The position numbers and the translations under genes are program-made. Shown piece after piece: positions 22,560-29,829 of a stretch of 32,386 nucleotides of DNA. Every line of letters starts with the position of its first letter. Position 1 is the first letter of the stretch. Source of the DNA: Actinomycetota bacterium (GTDB lineage Bacteria > Actinomycetota > Acidimicrobiia > IMCC26256 > PALSA-610). The DNA lies in the NCBI GenBank assembly GCA_005772765.1, contig SXIR01000127.1:1-32386 (forward strand). Reading direction: 5' to 3'. The notes beneath the pieces are model-generated. The model made no database searches, was not told the DNA's origin, and worked only from the letters and a program-made list of their open reading frames with translations.

Positions 22560-23531
22560 TCAGGCGTGTGGGGCGATCAACTCGGCGCTGCGCAGGCGGG
22601 CTTCGATCGACGGTGAGGCGCACACGACCATCAGCTCGTCGGCATCAGCAAACGTCGCGAACTCGTCGAGTTGTCGATTGACCTGATCGGGAGTGCCGAC
22701 CGCTCGGTGACGCATCATGGCAAGTACGTGCTGTCCTTGCGGTGACGCGAGCAATGCATCGATCTCGGCCGGAGTGAGGTCGCGATCGCCGCCGAGGACT
22801 CGCCCGACTCGAGCGCGACTCGTTGCCTGGAACTGTGCCGTTGCCTCGGCTTCGGTGTCAGCCGCGATGACGTTCACCGCCGCGATCACGTGGGGGCGCT
22901 CCAGCTGCTCCGACGGCCGGAACTGCGCGCGGTAGATGCGGGCTGCGGCCTGCAGCGCGGGCGGCGCGAAATGCGACGCGAATGCGTAGGGCAGGCCGAG
23001 CACCGCGGCGAGTTGGGCACCGTACGTCGACGAGCCGAGGATGTAGAGGGGTACTCGTGTGCCGCGGCCAGGTATCGCGCGGACGCCGCCGACCGCACCC
23101 TCGATGTCGAGGAACGCGCGGAGTTCGAGGACGTCGTCGGGGAACGATTCGGCGGCGCGCGGATCGCGCCGCAGCGCGCGCACCGTCGGCTGGTCGGTAA
23201 CCGGTGCGCGTCCGAGCCCGAGATCGATGCGCCCCGGATGCAGCTCGGCAAGCGCGCCGAACTGGTCGGCGCTCACGAGCGGGGAGTGGTTCGGCAACAT
23301 GATGCCGCCCGAGCCGAGGCGGATCGTCGATGTGTGCGCCGCGACGTGGGCGATGAGCACCGCGGTCGCCGACGACGCAATTGCGGACATGTTGTGATGC
23401 TCGGCGTACCAGACGCGTTCGTAACCGCAGCGTTCAGCAGTCTGTGCGAGTGCGACCGTCGAGTCGAGCGCGTCGCGCACCGTCGCGTCGGACGACACGA
23501 TCGCGAGGTCGAGGATGGACAGCGGGACCAC
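22560..23531 (-). CDS. LLM class flavin-dependent oxidoreductase (MsnO8-type)
   Basis: The protein has 323 residues; GTG 23531 has a GAGGA site 8 nt upstream. [20 protein letters not shown] opens the TIM barrel, followed by [20 protein letters not shown], the hallmark of the MsnO8 subfamily of luciferase-like monooxygenases. [38 protein letters not shown], and [20 protein letters not shown] with [10 protein letters not shown] complete it. FMN or F420 is the cofactor; the family cannot be separated by motif alone. The open frame continues upstream into a Gly/Val repeat that is the antisense of the amine oxidase linker, so I reject that extension. It diverges from the amine oxidase gene, with 79 bp between their starts. 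Confidence 0.85.
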   Translation of the reverse strand: MVPLSILDLAIVSSDATVRDALDSTVALAQTAERCGYERVWYAEHHNMSAIASSATAVLIAHVAAHTSTIRLGSGGIMLPNHSPLVSADQFGALAELHPGRIDLGLGRAPVTDQPTVRALRRDPRAAESFPDDVLELRAFLDIEGAVGGVRAIPGRGTRVPLYILGSSTYGAQLAAVLGLPYAFASHFAPPALQAAARIYRAQFRPSEQLERPHVIAAVNVIAADTEAEATAQFQATSRARVGRVLGGDRDLTPAEIDALLASPQGQHVLAMMRHRAVGTPDQVNRQLDEFATFADADELMVVCASPSIEARLRSAELIAPHA

Positions 23532-23597
23532 GACCCGATCCTCGCGCGGTCGCTGTCTCCGGCTTCGTTCACCCACCGCGCGGGGCTGGTTCACCGG

Positions 23598-23603
23598 TAG
23601 GTT
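23598..23603 (+). promoter_or_regulatory. Candidate -10 box of the amine oxidase gene
   Basis: TAGGTT fits TANNNT and lies 7 nt before TTG 23611. The sequence between (CGACAAC) holds no ribosome binding site. This supports a leaderless start at a TTG, which is rare and therefore less certain. Confidence 0.45.
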
Positions 23604-23610
23604 CGACAAC

Positions 23611-24843
23611 TTGCGAGGGGTCAGCCGGCGAGAGTTCCTTGAGGTCTGCGCGTTGCTCGGGATCGGCGGGATCGTCGTGTCCTGCGGTGGGGATGCCGAC
23701 ACCGAGCCCACCGAGCCCACCCAGCCCACCGAGCCCACCCGGCCCACCGAGCCCACCCGGCCCATCAGGAGTTCGGGCGAGCGTGTGATCATCATCGGCG
23801 CCGGAGCCGCCGGGATGACGGCCGCGCACCTCTTGGTGCACCGAGGTGTCGATGTTCGAGTTCTCGAAGCGACCTCGACCTACGGCGGGCGTATCAAGCA
23901 CCTACTCGATTTCGTGGATTTTCCCATTCCGCTTGGCGCCGAATGGCTGCACGTCGAGCGCGAGGTGCTGGCGCACATCGTCGACGACGACTCCGTCGAT
24001 GTCGCCACGATGTTGCGTGGATATGAGTCGACCGATGAGGTTGCGATGATCGTCGACGGTGAACTCGTCTACGACGACATGGGCGACGACTACGAAGATC
24101 TCAAGTTTGTCGGGTCGAGTTGGCTCGACTTCTTCAACGAATACATCGTCGACGGAATCGCGGACCGGATGGTGTTCGACGCACCCGTCCGCGTCATTGA
24201 CTACTCCGGCGACGTCGTGTCGATGACGGACGCGCACGGCGAGATCTGGGAGGCCGACCGAGTGATCGTGACGGTGCCGATGAAGATCTTGCAAGACGGC
24301 GATATCGAGTTCGTGCCACCGCTCCCCGACGCCCATGTCGAAGCGCTCGCGGCGGCGAACATCTGGACGGGCATGAAGGTGTTCATCGAGTTCTCCGAAC
24401 GTTTCTATCCCGTGTTCGTCGAGTTCGCGGCCGACCGCGGCGCCGACGGACAGCGCGCCTACTACGACGCGGCCTACGCGCAAGATTCCGATTCGAACGT
24501 GTTGGGACTGTTCCTCGTCGGCGAGTTGGCCGAGCCCTACCAGGCTCTCGACGAGGAAGACGAGCTCATCGCATACATCCTTGCCGAACTCGATGCGATC
24601 TTCGATGGCGCGGCGTCGCGCACCTACGTGCAGCACGTAGTGCAGAACTGGGCGAATGAACCGTTCGCGAAGGCTGCGTATCTCGAAGACTACGCAACTG
24701 CGGACATCCCGAACGCTCTCGCGCAGACGTTGGCCGGACGGGTCTTCTTCGCCGGCGACGGCTACACCCGTGAGGATGACTGGAGTGCCGTCCACAACGC
24801 GGTCCGCGCCGCTCGCGCAGCCGTCGACGAGATGTACGGCTGA
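23611..24843 (+). CDS. Flavin amine oxidase, Tat-type lipoprotein
   Basis: The protein has 410 residues from TTG 23611. [20 protein letters not shown] is a twin-arginine signal; it runs into a lipobox VVSC with C25 as the lipid-linked Cys. A Thr/Glu/Pro linker (about 31-51, [12 protein letters not shown] style) follows. The FAD fold begins [17 protein letters not shown] (GxGxxG at 63-68), with YGGRIK; the substrate/FAD C-terminus is [20 protein letters not shown]. This is the amine oxidase (polyamine oxidase/MAO-like) family. The protein would be exported folded with FAD, then anchored on the outer face of the membrane. The start is uncertain: an upstream in-frame ATG (23515) exists but would give a longer leader before the RR motif. 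Confidence 0.75.
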   Translation: MRGVSRREFLEVCALLGIGGIVVSCGGDADTEPTEPTQPTEPTRPTEPTRPIRSSGERVIIIGAGAAGMTAAHLLVHRGVDVRVLEATSTYGGRIKHLLDFVDFPIPLGAEWLHVEREVLAHIVDDDSVDVATMLRGYESTDEVAMIVDGELVYDDMGDDYEDLKFVGSSWLDFFNEYIVDGIADRMVFDAPVRVIDYSGDVVSMTDAHGEIWEADRVIVTVPMKILQDGDIEFVPPLPDAHVEALAAANIWTGMKVFIEFSERFYPVFVEFAADRGADGQRAYYDAAYAQDSDSNVLGLFLVGELAEPYQALDEEDELIAYILAELDAIFDGAASRTYVQHVVQNWANEPFAKAAYLEDYATADIPNALAQTLAGRVFFAGDGYTREDDWSAVHNAVRAARAAVDEMYG

Positions 24844-24871
24844 GCGACCGGCGTGAGACGTGCGCGCCTCA

Positions 24872-25678
24872 TCATCTGACGCGGCGCGTTCCTCGGAGTT
24901 TCGGTCGCGGTGCGGTGTGTCGCGGTGGCGTGGTCGAATCGATTGCCGCGACGAGCCCTTGCTTCGCTCGCCCGAGGACGAGGGTCCAGGCAACTTCGAG
25001 GAACTCGGCATGCGCTGCGGCGTCGGCGAGTTGGTGAACCTCGACACGGGTTCCGCCGAGTTCATTCGGACGGACGTGGAAGTACGCCTGCATCTCGCCG
25101 CCAGGAACCGGAACGTTGTTGTCGTCGAAGTCCCAACGCATCGCGATGAACCGCGGCGCGTCGACGTATTCGAAGACGCCGCGGATCTCGGTACCCCATT
25201 CGAGCGTCATCGCGAGCCGGCCATCGACGATCGAAACCGGTACTCCCATCCATCGGGAGAAGAGATCGGGTTCGGTGAATCCGCGAAACGCAGCCTCGGG
25301 TTCGCACTCGAGGTCGACCTGCGCCGTGACCGCGCGCCCCGTGTAGCTCTGTGCGAGTGCGCGTTCGGGGATGTCGTCGGCCGGCGTCCAACGAGCCGAA
25401 TCGCCGAAGACGACGCGATGCAGTCCGACCAAGCGGTCGGTGCGGGCTCGATAGCGCCGGAAGTTGCCGTCGACGCGCATGGACACCAAACCCGAGTCGC
25501 GCAGGACCGCAAGATGCTCCGAGATGGTCGGCCCCGCAAGCGCGAATGCGGCTGCGATGTCGCCAGCGGCAAGTTCCTCGTCCCACACGAGACGCAAGAT
25601 CTCGCGGCGTGCCGGCGCGGCCAAGGCATCGATCACCGCGTCGAGATCGGCTCGGGACGAGTGGGGGAGCGCCGCCAC
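24872..25678 (-). CDS. ArsR winged helix fused to SRPBCC (AHSA1) domain
   Basis: The protein has 268 residues with a GTG start at 25678. The N-terminal half (about 10-85) is an ArsR winged helix: VIDALAAPARREILRLVWDE, DIAAAFALAGPTISEHLAVL, and RDSGLVSMRVDGNFRRYRAR. The C-terminal half (about 112-240) is an AHSA1/SRPBCC domain: VTAQVDLECEPEAAFRGFTE, LFSRWMGVPVSIVDGRLAMT, GVFEYVDAPRFIAMRWDFDD, and LGGTRVEVHQLAD. The fusion combines the DNA-binding and ligand-cavity parts that the operon at 21.6-22.6 kb keeps on separate chains. It diverges from the YciI-like gene with 87 bp between their starts. Autoregulation at the repeat at 25704-25727 is likely. The ligand is unknown. Confidence 0.85.
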   Translation of the reverse strand: MAALPHSSRADLDAVIDALAAPARREILRLVWDEELAAGDIAAAFALAGPTISEHLAVLRDSGLVSMRVDGNFRRYRARTDRLVGLHRVVFGDSARWTPADDIPERALAQSYTGRAVTAQVDLECEPEAAFRGFTEPDLFSRWMGVPVSIVDGRLAMTLEWGTEIRGVFEYVDAPRFIAMRWDFDDNNVPVPGGEMQAYFHVRPNELGGTRVEVHQLADAAAHAEFLEVAWTLVLGRAKQGLVAAIDSTTPPRHTAPRPKLRGTRRVR

Positions 25679-25684
25679 GACTTG

Positions 25685-25690
25685 ACACTA
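25685..25690 (-). promoter_or_regulatory. Candidate -10 box of the fused ArsR-SRPBCC gene
   Basis: On the minus strand TAGTGT fits TANNNT and lies 6 nt before GTG 25678 with no ribosome binding site between. This is a likely leaderless start. Confidence 0.55.
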
Positions 25691-25703
25691 TCTCGGTGAC
25701 TAC

Positions 25704-25727
25704 CTATTTTGGCGAATAACGAAATAG
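25704..25727. promoter_or_regulatory. Inverted repeat in the divergent ArsR-SRPBCC / YciI region
   Basis: CTATTT (25704-25709) and AAATAG (25722-25727) are perfect 6-bp arms around a 12-bp centre that itself contains TT...AA symmetry (TATT, AATA). This AT-rich patch stands out in GC-rich surroundings and is the best candidate operator for the fused regulator. It could control both divergent genes. TATTTT (25705-25710) may be the -10 box of the YciI-like gene. Confidence 0.45.
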
Positions 25728-25765
25728 ATCGCTCGACCGAGTCGATCGTGACCAAGGGGAATCAC

Positions 25766-26062
25766 ATGGCGAAGTTCGTGCTGGCGTACCGCGGCGGTGG
25801 CGGCGCTCCCGACGGCCCTCCGTCGGACGAAGAAATGGCCAAATGGATGGGTTGGTTCGGAGGTCTCGGTGCCGCGGTCGTCGACGGCGGCAACCCGTTC
25901 GCTCGCTCCACGACCCTCGGCGGCACCGCCCCCGGCGACGGCCTCACGGGCTACAGCGTGATCGACGCGGCCGACCTCGACGACGCCGTCGCCAAGGCGC
26001 AGGGCTGTCCCGTCCTGGGCAACGGTGGCCAGGTCGACGTCTACGAAGCCATCGAGATGTGA
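25766..26062 (+). CDS. YciI-like (YCII-related/DGPF) protein
   Basis: The protein has 98 residues; an AAGGGGA ribosome binding site lies 6 nt before ATG 25766. MAKFVLAYRGGGGAPDGPPS, then EEMAKWMGWFGGLGAAVVDG and GLTGYSVIDAADLDDAVAKA, with a C-terminal GGQVDVYEAIEM, fit the small ferredoxin-like YciI/DGPF fold found next to ArsR-SRPBCC regulators and extracytoplasmic sigma factors. Family members are proposed hydrolases or lyases without proven substrates in most cases. It diverges from the fused regulator and is followed by a strong hairpin terminator, so it is monocistronic. Confidence 0.8.
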   Translation: MAKFVLAYRGGGGAPDGPPSDEEMAKWMGWFGGLGAAVVDGGNPFARSTTLGGTAPGDGLTGYSVIDAADLDDAVAKAQGCPVLGNGGQVDVYEAIEM

Positions 26063-26065
26063 GGC

Positions 26066-26099
26066 GGTCGCGTTCGCTCGGCAACGAGCGAACGCGACC
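26066..26099 (+). terminator. Perfect 15-bp stem with GCAA tetraloop after the YciI-like gene
   Basis: GGTCGCGTTCGCTCG (26066-26080) pairs perfectly with CGAGCGAACGCGACC (26085-26099) around a GCAA loop, a stable GNRA tetraloop. It starts 4 bases after the stop codon (26060-26062). No T-run follows, as usual in this genome. It is the strongest hairpin I saw in the window. Confidence 0.75.
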
Positions 26100-26184
26100 T
26101 CGTTCGACTCGCGGCACGCACGTCGAGTCGGTAGCCCGTGACGTTGGGCGTTGGACGGCGCCGCCGCGTCATGATGTCGCCAAG

Positions 26185-26200
26185 ATGCGACACGTCGCAT
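26185..26200. promoter_or_regulatory. Perfect 16-bp inverted repeat before the nucleotidyltransferase gene
   Basis: ATGCGAC (26185-26191) and GTCGCAT (26194-26200) are 7-bp arms with a 2-bp centre. It lies 24 bp before the chosen GTG start. It could be an operator or chance; no regulator gene is adjacent. Confidence 0.3.
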
Positions 26201-26224
26201 GAGGTCAGCGGCTGGGAGTACGAC

Positions 26225-27013
26225 GTGGGTGGGTTCGATGGGGTTGACGCGCGCTACGTCGAGTTGTTCGCGGCGGCGCAGCGGGTACTCGGGTCCGACG
26301 TGCGCGTGTTGAGCGTGGTCGCCGGAGGTTCGATCGCATCCGGAACCGCGGATCGCTGGAGTGACCTCGATCTGGTCGTCGTCGCGACCGATGATGGGTT
26401 CGATTCGCTCGTCGCCGACTGGCCTTCGTGGTTGGCCGCGATCACGCCCACCGTCTTCGCTCGCACGCCGATCGCACCATCGCTGATCAACACGGTGACG
26501 ACCGATGGGCTCGCATTCGACATCGCCATCCACAAGGGATCGGTCTTCGATTTCGCGCGTCCCTCCGGCTGGTTCGCCGGCGGCTTGCACCACTCCTCGC
26601 TCGACGCCGCACTCGAATACTCCGTCGCCGAACTCCTACGTGGCTTGTGCGGTCCGTTCATCTCGCTCGTCGAACGCGGCGAACATCTCCGACACGTGAC
26701 GACTGGGTTACCTCACCTGCTCGGGCTGTTGACGACGGTGTTTCTGGCCGAACTCGATGCGCCGATGCCCGCAAAGCTGTGGTCCGACGTCTACACCGAC
26801 GACCAGCTGGCTGCCGTGGAGGCCTTGCCGGCGATCTCCACCACCCGCGAGTCGGTCATTGCGTTCGGGTTGGCGCTTGGCGAGCTGATGCTCACCCGGG
26901 CCCGGCCTGAGTTCGCCCGTCGAGACCTCCGTTGGCCGTCGGAGTTCGCCGCGACGACCGCGCGTCGCGTGCGCCTGGCGCTGGACATCGACTGCTCGGC
27001 GTGGCTCTTCTGA
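26225..27013 (+). CDS. Nucleotidyltransferase-fold protein (aminoglycoside-adenylyltransferase-like)
   Basis: The protein has 262 residues from GTG 26225. VVAGGSIASGTADRWSDLDL (about 31-50) contains the G-S helix turn and the D47-x-D49 metal-binding pair of DNA-polymerase-beta-like nucleotidyltransferases. A third acidic strand is probably the Asp of GLAFDIAIHKGSVFDF. The C-terminal half is helical (ALEYSVAELLRGLCGPFISL, HLLGLLTTVFLAEL), as in ANT(4'')-like and lincosamide-type proteins. The substrate is unknown; a resistance role is not supported by the sequence alone. The start is uncertain: in-frame ATGs at 26171 and 26174 and a GTG at 26138 exist, but the fold needs none of that sequence and an inverted repeat lies there. 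Confidence 0.65.
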   Translation: MGGFDGVDARYVELFAAAQRVLGSDVRVLSVVAGGSIASGTADRWSDLDLVVVATDDGFDSLVADWPSWLAAITPTVFARTPIAPSLINTVTTDGLAFDIAIHKGSVFDFARPSGWFAGGLHHSSLDAALEYSVAELLRGLCGPFISLVERGEHLRHVTTGLPHLLGLLTTVFLAELDAPMPAKLWSDVYTDDQLAAVEALPAISTTRESVIAFGLALGELMLTRARPEFARRDLRWPSEFAATTARRVRLALDIDCSAWLF

Positions 27014-27076
27014 AACGCCGCCCGTCGCTGCGTCGGGCATTAGGCGGGGCGGGCCACGCCCTGCCAAACTCGACGG

Positions 27077-27949
27077 ATGAAATACGGACTGATCTTTGCC
27101 AACACGATGAACTTCGCGAACCGCGACGGGCTCGTCGAGCTTGCCACTTCGGCTGAGGCAGCTGGATTCGAGTCGTTGTGGACCGTCGAACACACCGTGT
27201 ATCCCGACGGGTACGAATCGCAGTATCCCTACGACAAGAGCGGTCGCATGGCCATGCGCGCCGACACGCCGTTGCCCGACCCGTTGATCTGGCTCACGTG
27301 GGTCGCGGCCGTCACGGAACGCTTGCGGCTCGCCACGGGCATTCTCATCCTTCCCCAACGGAACCCGTTGGTGCTGGCGAAGGAGGTCGCGACCCTGGAC
27401 GCACTGTCGGGTGGTCGAGTCGAACTCGGCGTCGGTGTTGGTTGGTTGGAAGAGGAGTTCAATGCCCTCGGAATTCCTTTCGCCGAACGCGGGCCCCGAA
27501 CCGACGAGTACATCGAGGTGATGCGCGCGCTCTGGGACGGCGATCACGCCGAGTTCTCGGGCCGGTTCCACCAGTTCTCCGGTATCAGCAGCAATCCGAA
27601 GCCGGCGCGTGGTCGGGTTCCGATTCACATCGGCGGCCACACCCGCCGCGCCGCCGAACGGGCCGGACGAATCGGCGACGGGTACTTCCCGGGCGCGGGC
27701 GACATCGGCGACTCGATTTCGATGATGCGTGATGCGGCCGCCGCGGCCGGACGCGACCCCGCATCGATCGAGGTGACGGCGTTCGACCCGAGCGTGCTCG
27801 GCAACGATCCGGTCGGCGCGGTCGAGGCACTTGCGGCGCAGGGCATCAACCGGATTCCGGTGCCGTCGTTCCTGTTCTTGAACGACACGAAAGACGCGCT
27901 CGCCGGTTTCGGCGAACGAGTCATTGCACCGACCGCCCACGTCGGCTGA
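27077..27949 (+). CDS. LLM class F420-dependent oxidoreductase
   Basis: The protein has 290 residues, ATG 27077. It begins MKYGLIFANTMNFANRDGLV, then AEAAGFESLWTVEHTVYP, the pattern of mycobacterial-type F420-dependent luciferase-like oxidoreductases. ERLRLATGILILPQRNPLVL, then EVATLDALSGGRVELGVGVG and WLEEEFNALGIPFAERGPRT, EYIEVMRALW, and PIHIGGHTRRAAERAGRIGD are all typical. The cofactor is probably F420. It lies 18 bp before a YtcJ-like amidohydrolase gene on the same strand, so the two probably form an operon. Weak hairpins (GC-rich, stems of 5-6 bp) lie in the 63-bp gap after the nucleotidyltransferase gene. Confidence 0.85.
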   Translation: MKYGLIFANTMNFANRDGLVELATSAEAAGFESLWTVEHTVYPDGYESQYPYDKSGRMAMRADTPLPDPLIWLTWVAAVTERLRLATGILILPQRNPLVLAKEVATLDALSGGRVELGVGVGWLEEEFNALGIPFAERGPRTDEYIEVMRALWDGDHAEFSGRFHQFSGISSNPKPARGRVPIHIGGHTRRAAERAGRIGDGYFPGAGDIGDSISMMRDAAAAAGRDPASIEVTAFDPSVLGNDPVGAVEALAAQGINRIPVPSFLFLNDTKDALAGFGERVIAPTAHVG

Positions 27950-27967
27950 GCCTCGATCGGATCGACG

Positions 27968-29581
27968 ATGCCCAACGCACACGACGCGACGCCGGACGTC
28001 GTCGTTCTCGCCGCGGCTATCGAGACGATGAGCGATGGCGGTCGGGTCGAAGCGGTCGGCGTTCGCGACGGTCGGATCTGCGCGCTTGGCAACCGTGAGG
28101 ACGTGATGCTCACGCGCGGCTCGGCAACCGAAATTGTCGACCTCGGGTCGCGTGTCCTGCTGCCCGGACTCTTCGAGCCGCACACACACCCCGATGTGTG
28201 CGCACAGTTCGCGGGGTGGGTCGACGTTTCGGGGTTTCGTCACCCGCGGGTTGCCGATGTCGAAGCGCAACTTCGTGCCGCGGTGCAGCGCACGCCGGAA
28301 GGGGAGTGGATCTTCGGATTCGGTTTCGATCCGATGTTGACCTCGGATCTTGGGCGTTGGGACCGTGCTCGTCTCGATGCGATCACCGATCGACACCCGG
28401 TGTTCGTGATGATCCAGTCGTTGCACACCGCGTACGTGAACACGCTGGCCATGGAGCGCGCAGGTCTCGCGTTCGACACTCCCGATCCTGGTGGTGGCGG
28501 CCATTACGGGCGAGACGCCGCCGGACACCTCGACGGGCGTCTTGAAGAACAGCCAGCGATCTTGCCGTTTGCGCAGTTCATCTTCGGCGGCGAAGCCGCG
28601 CTGCGCGCCTCGATGACTGCGGTCTACGACGCGTTTCGCGCCGTCGGAGTGACCTCGGTCGGGGTGGCCGGGACCTTCGGTGATCCGACGATGCTCGCGA
28701 GCGTGGCGAGCGACGCGCCCGTCCGAACGACTTGCTATTACCACCCCTCGTGGGCCGATCGACTCGACGCGACGCTCCGCGACGGCGATCACTACCGCGT
28801 GCGCGGCCTCAAGCTCTGGTACGACGGATCTCCCTACACCGGCACGATGCTGCTCGACGATCCGTATCTCGAGAGTGACCTGTGCTGCTGCACGTTGGCG
28901 ATCCCACCTGGCTCTAGTGGACGCGCGAACTTCGATCCTTCGGACATGGTGGAACTGCTCTCGGGTTTGTACGCCGATGGCTGGCAGGTCATGGCCCACT
29001 CCCAAGGCGATCGGGCGTCTCGCGAGATGCTCGACCTCTACGCGCGGGTCGTCGACGGCAAGCACGACCACCGTTGGCGGCTCGAGCATTGTGCGCTGAT
29101 ATCGGTCGACGACTTGGCGCGCGCCAAGGATCTTGGTGTGTCGCCGAGCTTTCACGTGAACCACGTGCTGCACTACGGCCCAGAACTGCGCGATCACATC
29201 ATCGGCCCGGAACGCGCGGAGCGACTCATGCCGGTGGGACCGGCTGTCGAAATGGGTCATCGCGTGTCGTTGCATGCCGACGCGCCGATGTACGCGAGCG
29301 ATCCGCTGTCGCTGGTTCGGACCGCCGTCACTCGCAAGACGCGCCAAGGAGATCGACTCGCGGGTCATTTCGCGATCGATGTGCGGGCCGCGCTCCGAGC
29401 CGTGACAATCGACGCAGCCTGGCAACTCGGTGCCGACGACGACACCGGCTCGATCGAACTCGGCAAGCGTGCCGATTTCGTGGTGCTCGAACGTGATCCG
29501 TTCGACGTCGCAGCCGACGACCTCGACAAGATCGAAGTGCTCGACACCTGGCTCGACGGACGGTCGACGGCGATCGCCTGA
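27968..29581 (+). CDS. YtcJ-like amidohydrolase (Amidohydro_3)
   Basis: The protein has 537 residues, ATG 27968. It opens with the N-terminal composite domain (AVGVRDGRICALGNREDVM, EIVDLGSRVLLPGLFEPHTH). H72-T73-H74 is the HxH metal motif. Further landmarks are GLKLWYDGSPYTGTM with the probable carbamylated-Lys position, WQVMAHSQGDRASREMLDLY, WRLEHCALIS, RVSLHADAPMYASDPLSLVR with the metal-binding Asp, and the returning small domain TGSIELGKRADFVVLERDPF. This is the exoenzyme/amidase-type amidohydrolase-3 family. Substrate unknown. It probably forms an operon with the F420 oxidoreductase, 18 bp upstream; an oxidised substrate passed to hydrolysis is the natural speculation. Confidence 0.85.
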   Translation: MPNAHDATPDVVVLAAAIETMSDGGRVEAVGVRDGRICALGNREDVMLTRGSATEIVDLGSRVLLPGLFEPHTHPDVCAQFAGWVDVSGFRHPRVADVEAQLRAAVQRTPEGEWIFGFGFDPMLTSDLGRWDRARLDAITDRHPVFVMIQSLHTAYVNTLAMERAGLAFDTPDPGGGGHYGRDAAGHLDGRLEEQPAILPFAQFIFGGEAALRASMTAVYDAFRAVGVTSVGVAGTFGDPTMLASVASDAPVRTTCYYHPSWADRLDATLRDGDHYRVRGLKLWYDGSPYTGTMLLDDPYLESDLCCCTLAIPPGSSGRANFDPSDMVELLSGLYADGWQVMAHSQGDRASREMLDLYARVVDGKHDHRWRLEHCALISVDDLARAKDLGVSPSFHVNHVLHYGPELRDHIIGPERAERLMPVGPAVEMGHRVSLHADAPMYASDPLSLVRTAVTRKTRQGDRLAGHFAIDVRAALRAVTIDAAWQLGADDDTGSIELGKRADFVVLERDPFDVAADDLDKIEVLDTWLDGRSTAIA

Positions 29582-29663
29582 GCGTTCGCGGTGGTGCCGG
29601 CTCGCTCGTCGGACCGCAGCGGTGGGGCGTCGGGGCTCGGGCGGTGGTCGATGCGTACTCCGA

Positions 29664-29669
29664 TACCCT
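29664..29669 (+). promoter_or_regulatory. Candidate -10 box before the small frame at 29677
   Basis: TACCCT fits TANNNT and lies 7 nt before ATG 29677. It could start a leaderless message that also carries the kinase-like gene at 29810. The rest of the gap after the amidohydrolase gene shows nothing clear. Confidence 0.35.
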
Positions 29670-29676
29670 TCGAGCG

Positions 29677-29829
29677 ATGAGGACGCCCGAAGGGGTCCTC
29701 GACGCGGTAACTCGGCTCGGTGGTGCTGTTTCGACAGCGCTCGTCACACCGAACTCGCAGCCCGGATGCGGGCCCGCGGCGGGGCTGGTCGGGTCAGCAC
29801 GGAGGTCCCGTGACGCTGCGCGGCGATGA
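29677..29829 (+). CDS. Possible 50-residue leader ORF overlapping the phosphotransferase start
   Basis: The frame begins MRTPEGVLDAVTRLGGAVST and ends RSRDAARR. It overlaps the first 20 bases of the phosphotransferase gene in a different frame. The first half looks protein-like, the second is Gly/Arg/Ser-rich. It resembles no family I know. A leaderless start 7 nt from a TANNNT box is the only support. It could regulate translation of the downstream gene or be meaningless. Confidence 0.3.
   Translation: MRTPEGVLDAVTRLGGAVSTALVTPNSQPGCGPAAGLVGSARRSRDAARR

Noticed and set aside
23532-23795. N-terminal extension of the LLM oxidoreductase with a Gly-Val repeat
   Set aside because: That stretch is the antisense of the Tat signal and TEP linker of the amine oxidase gene; a GAGGA site supports GTG 23531.
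26708-29425. A very long (905-residue) minus-strand open frame
   Set aside because: It is antisense to four good genes, is rich in Arg, His and Asp, and has no recognisable motif. Long open antisense frames are expected in GC-rich genomes.
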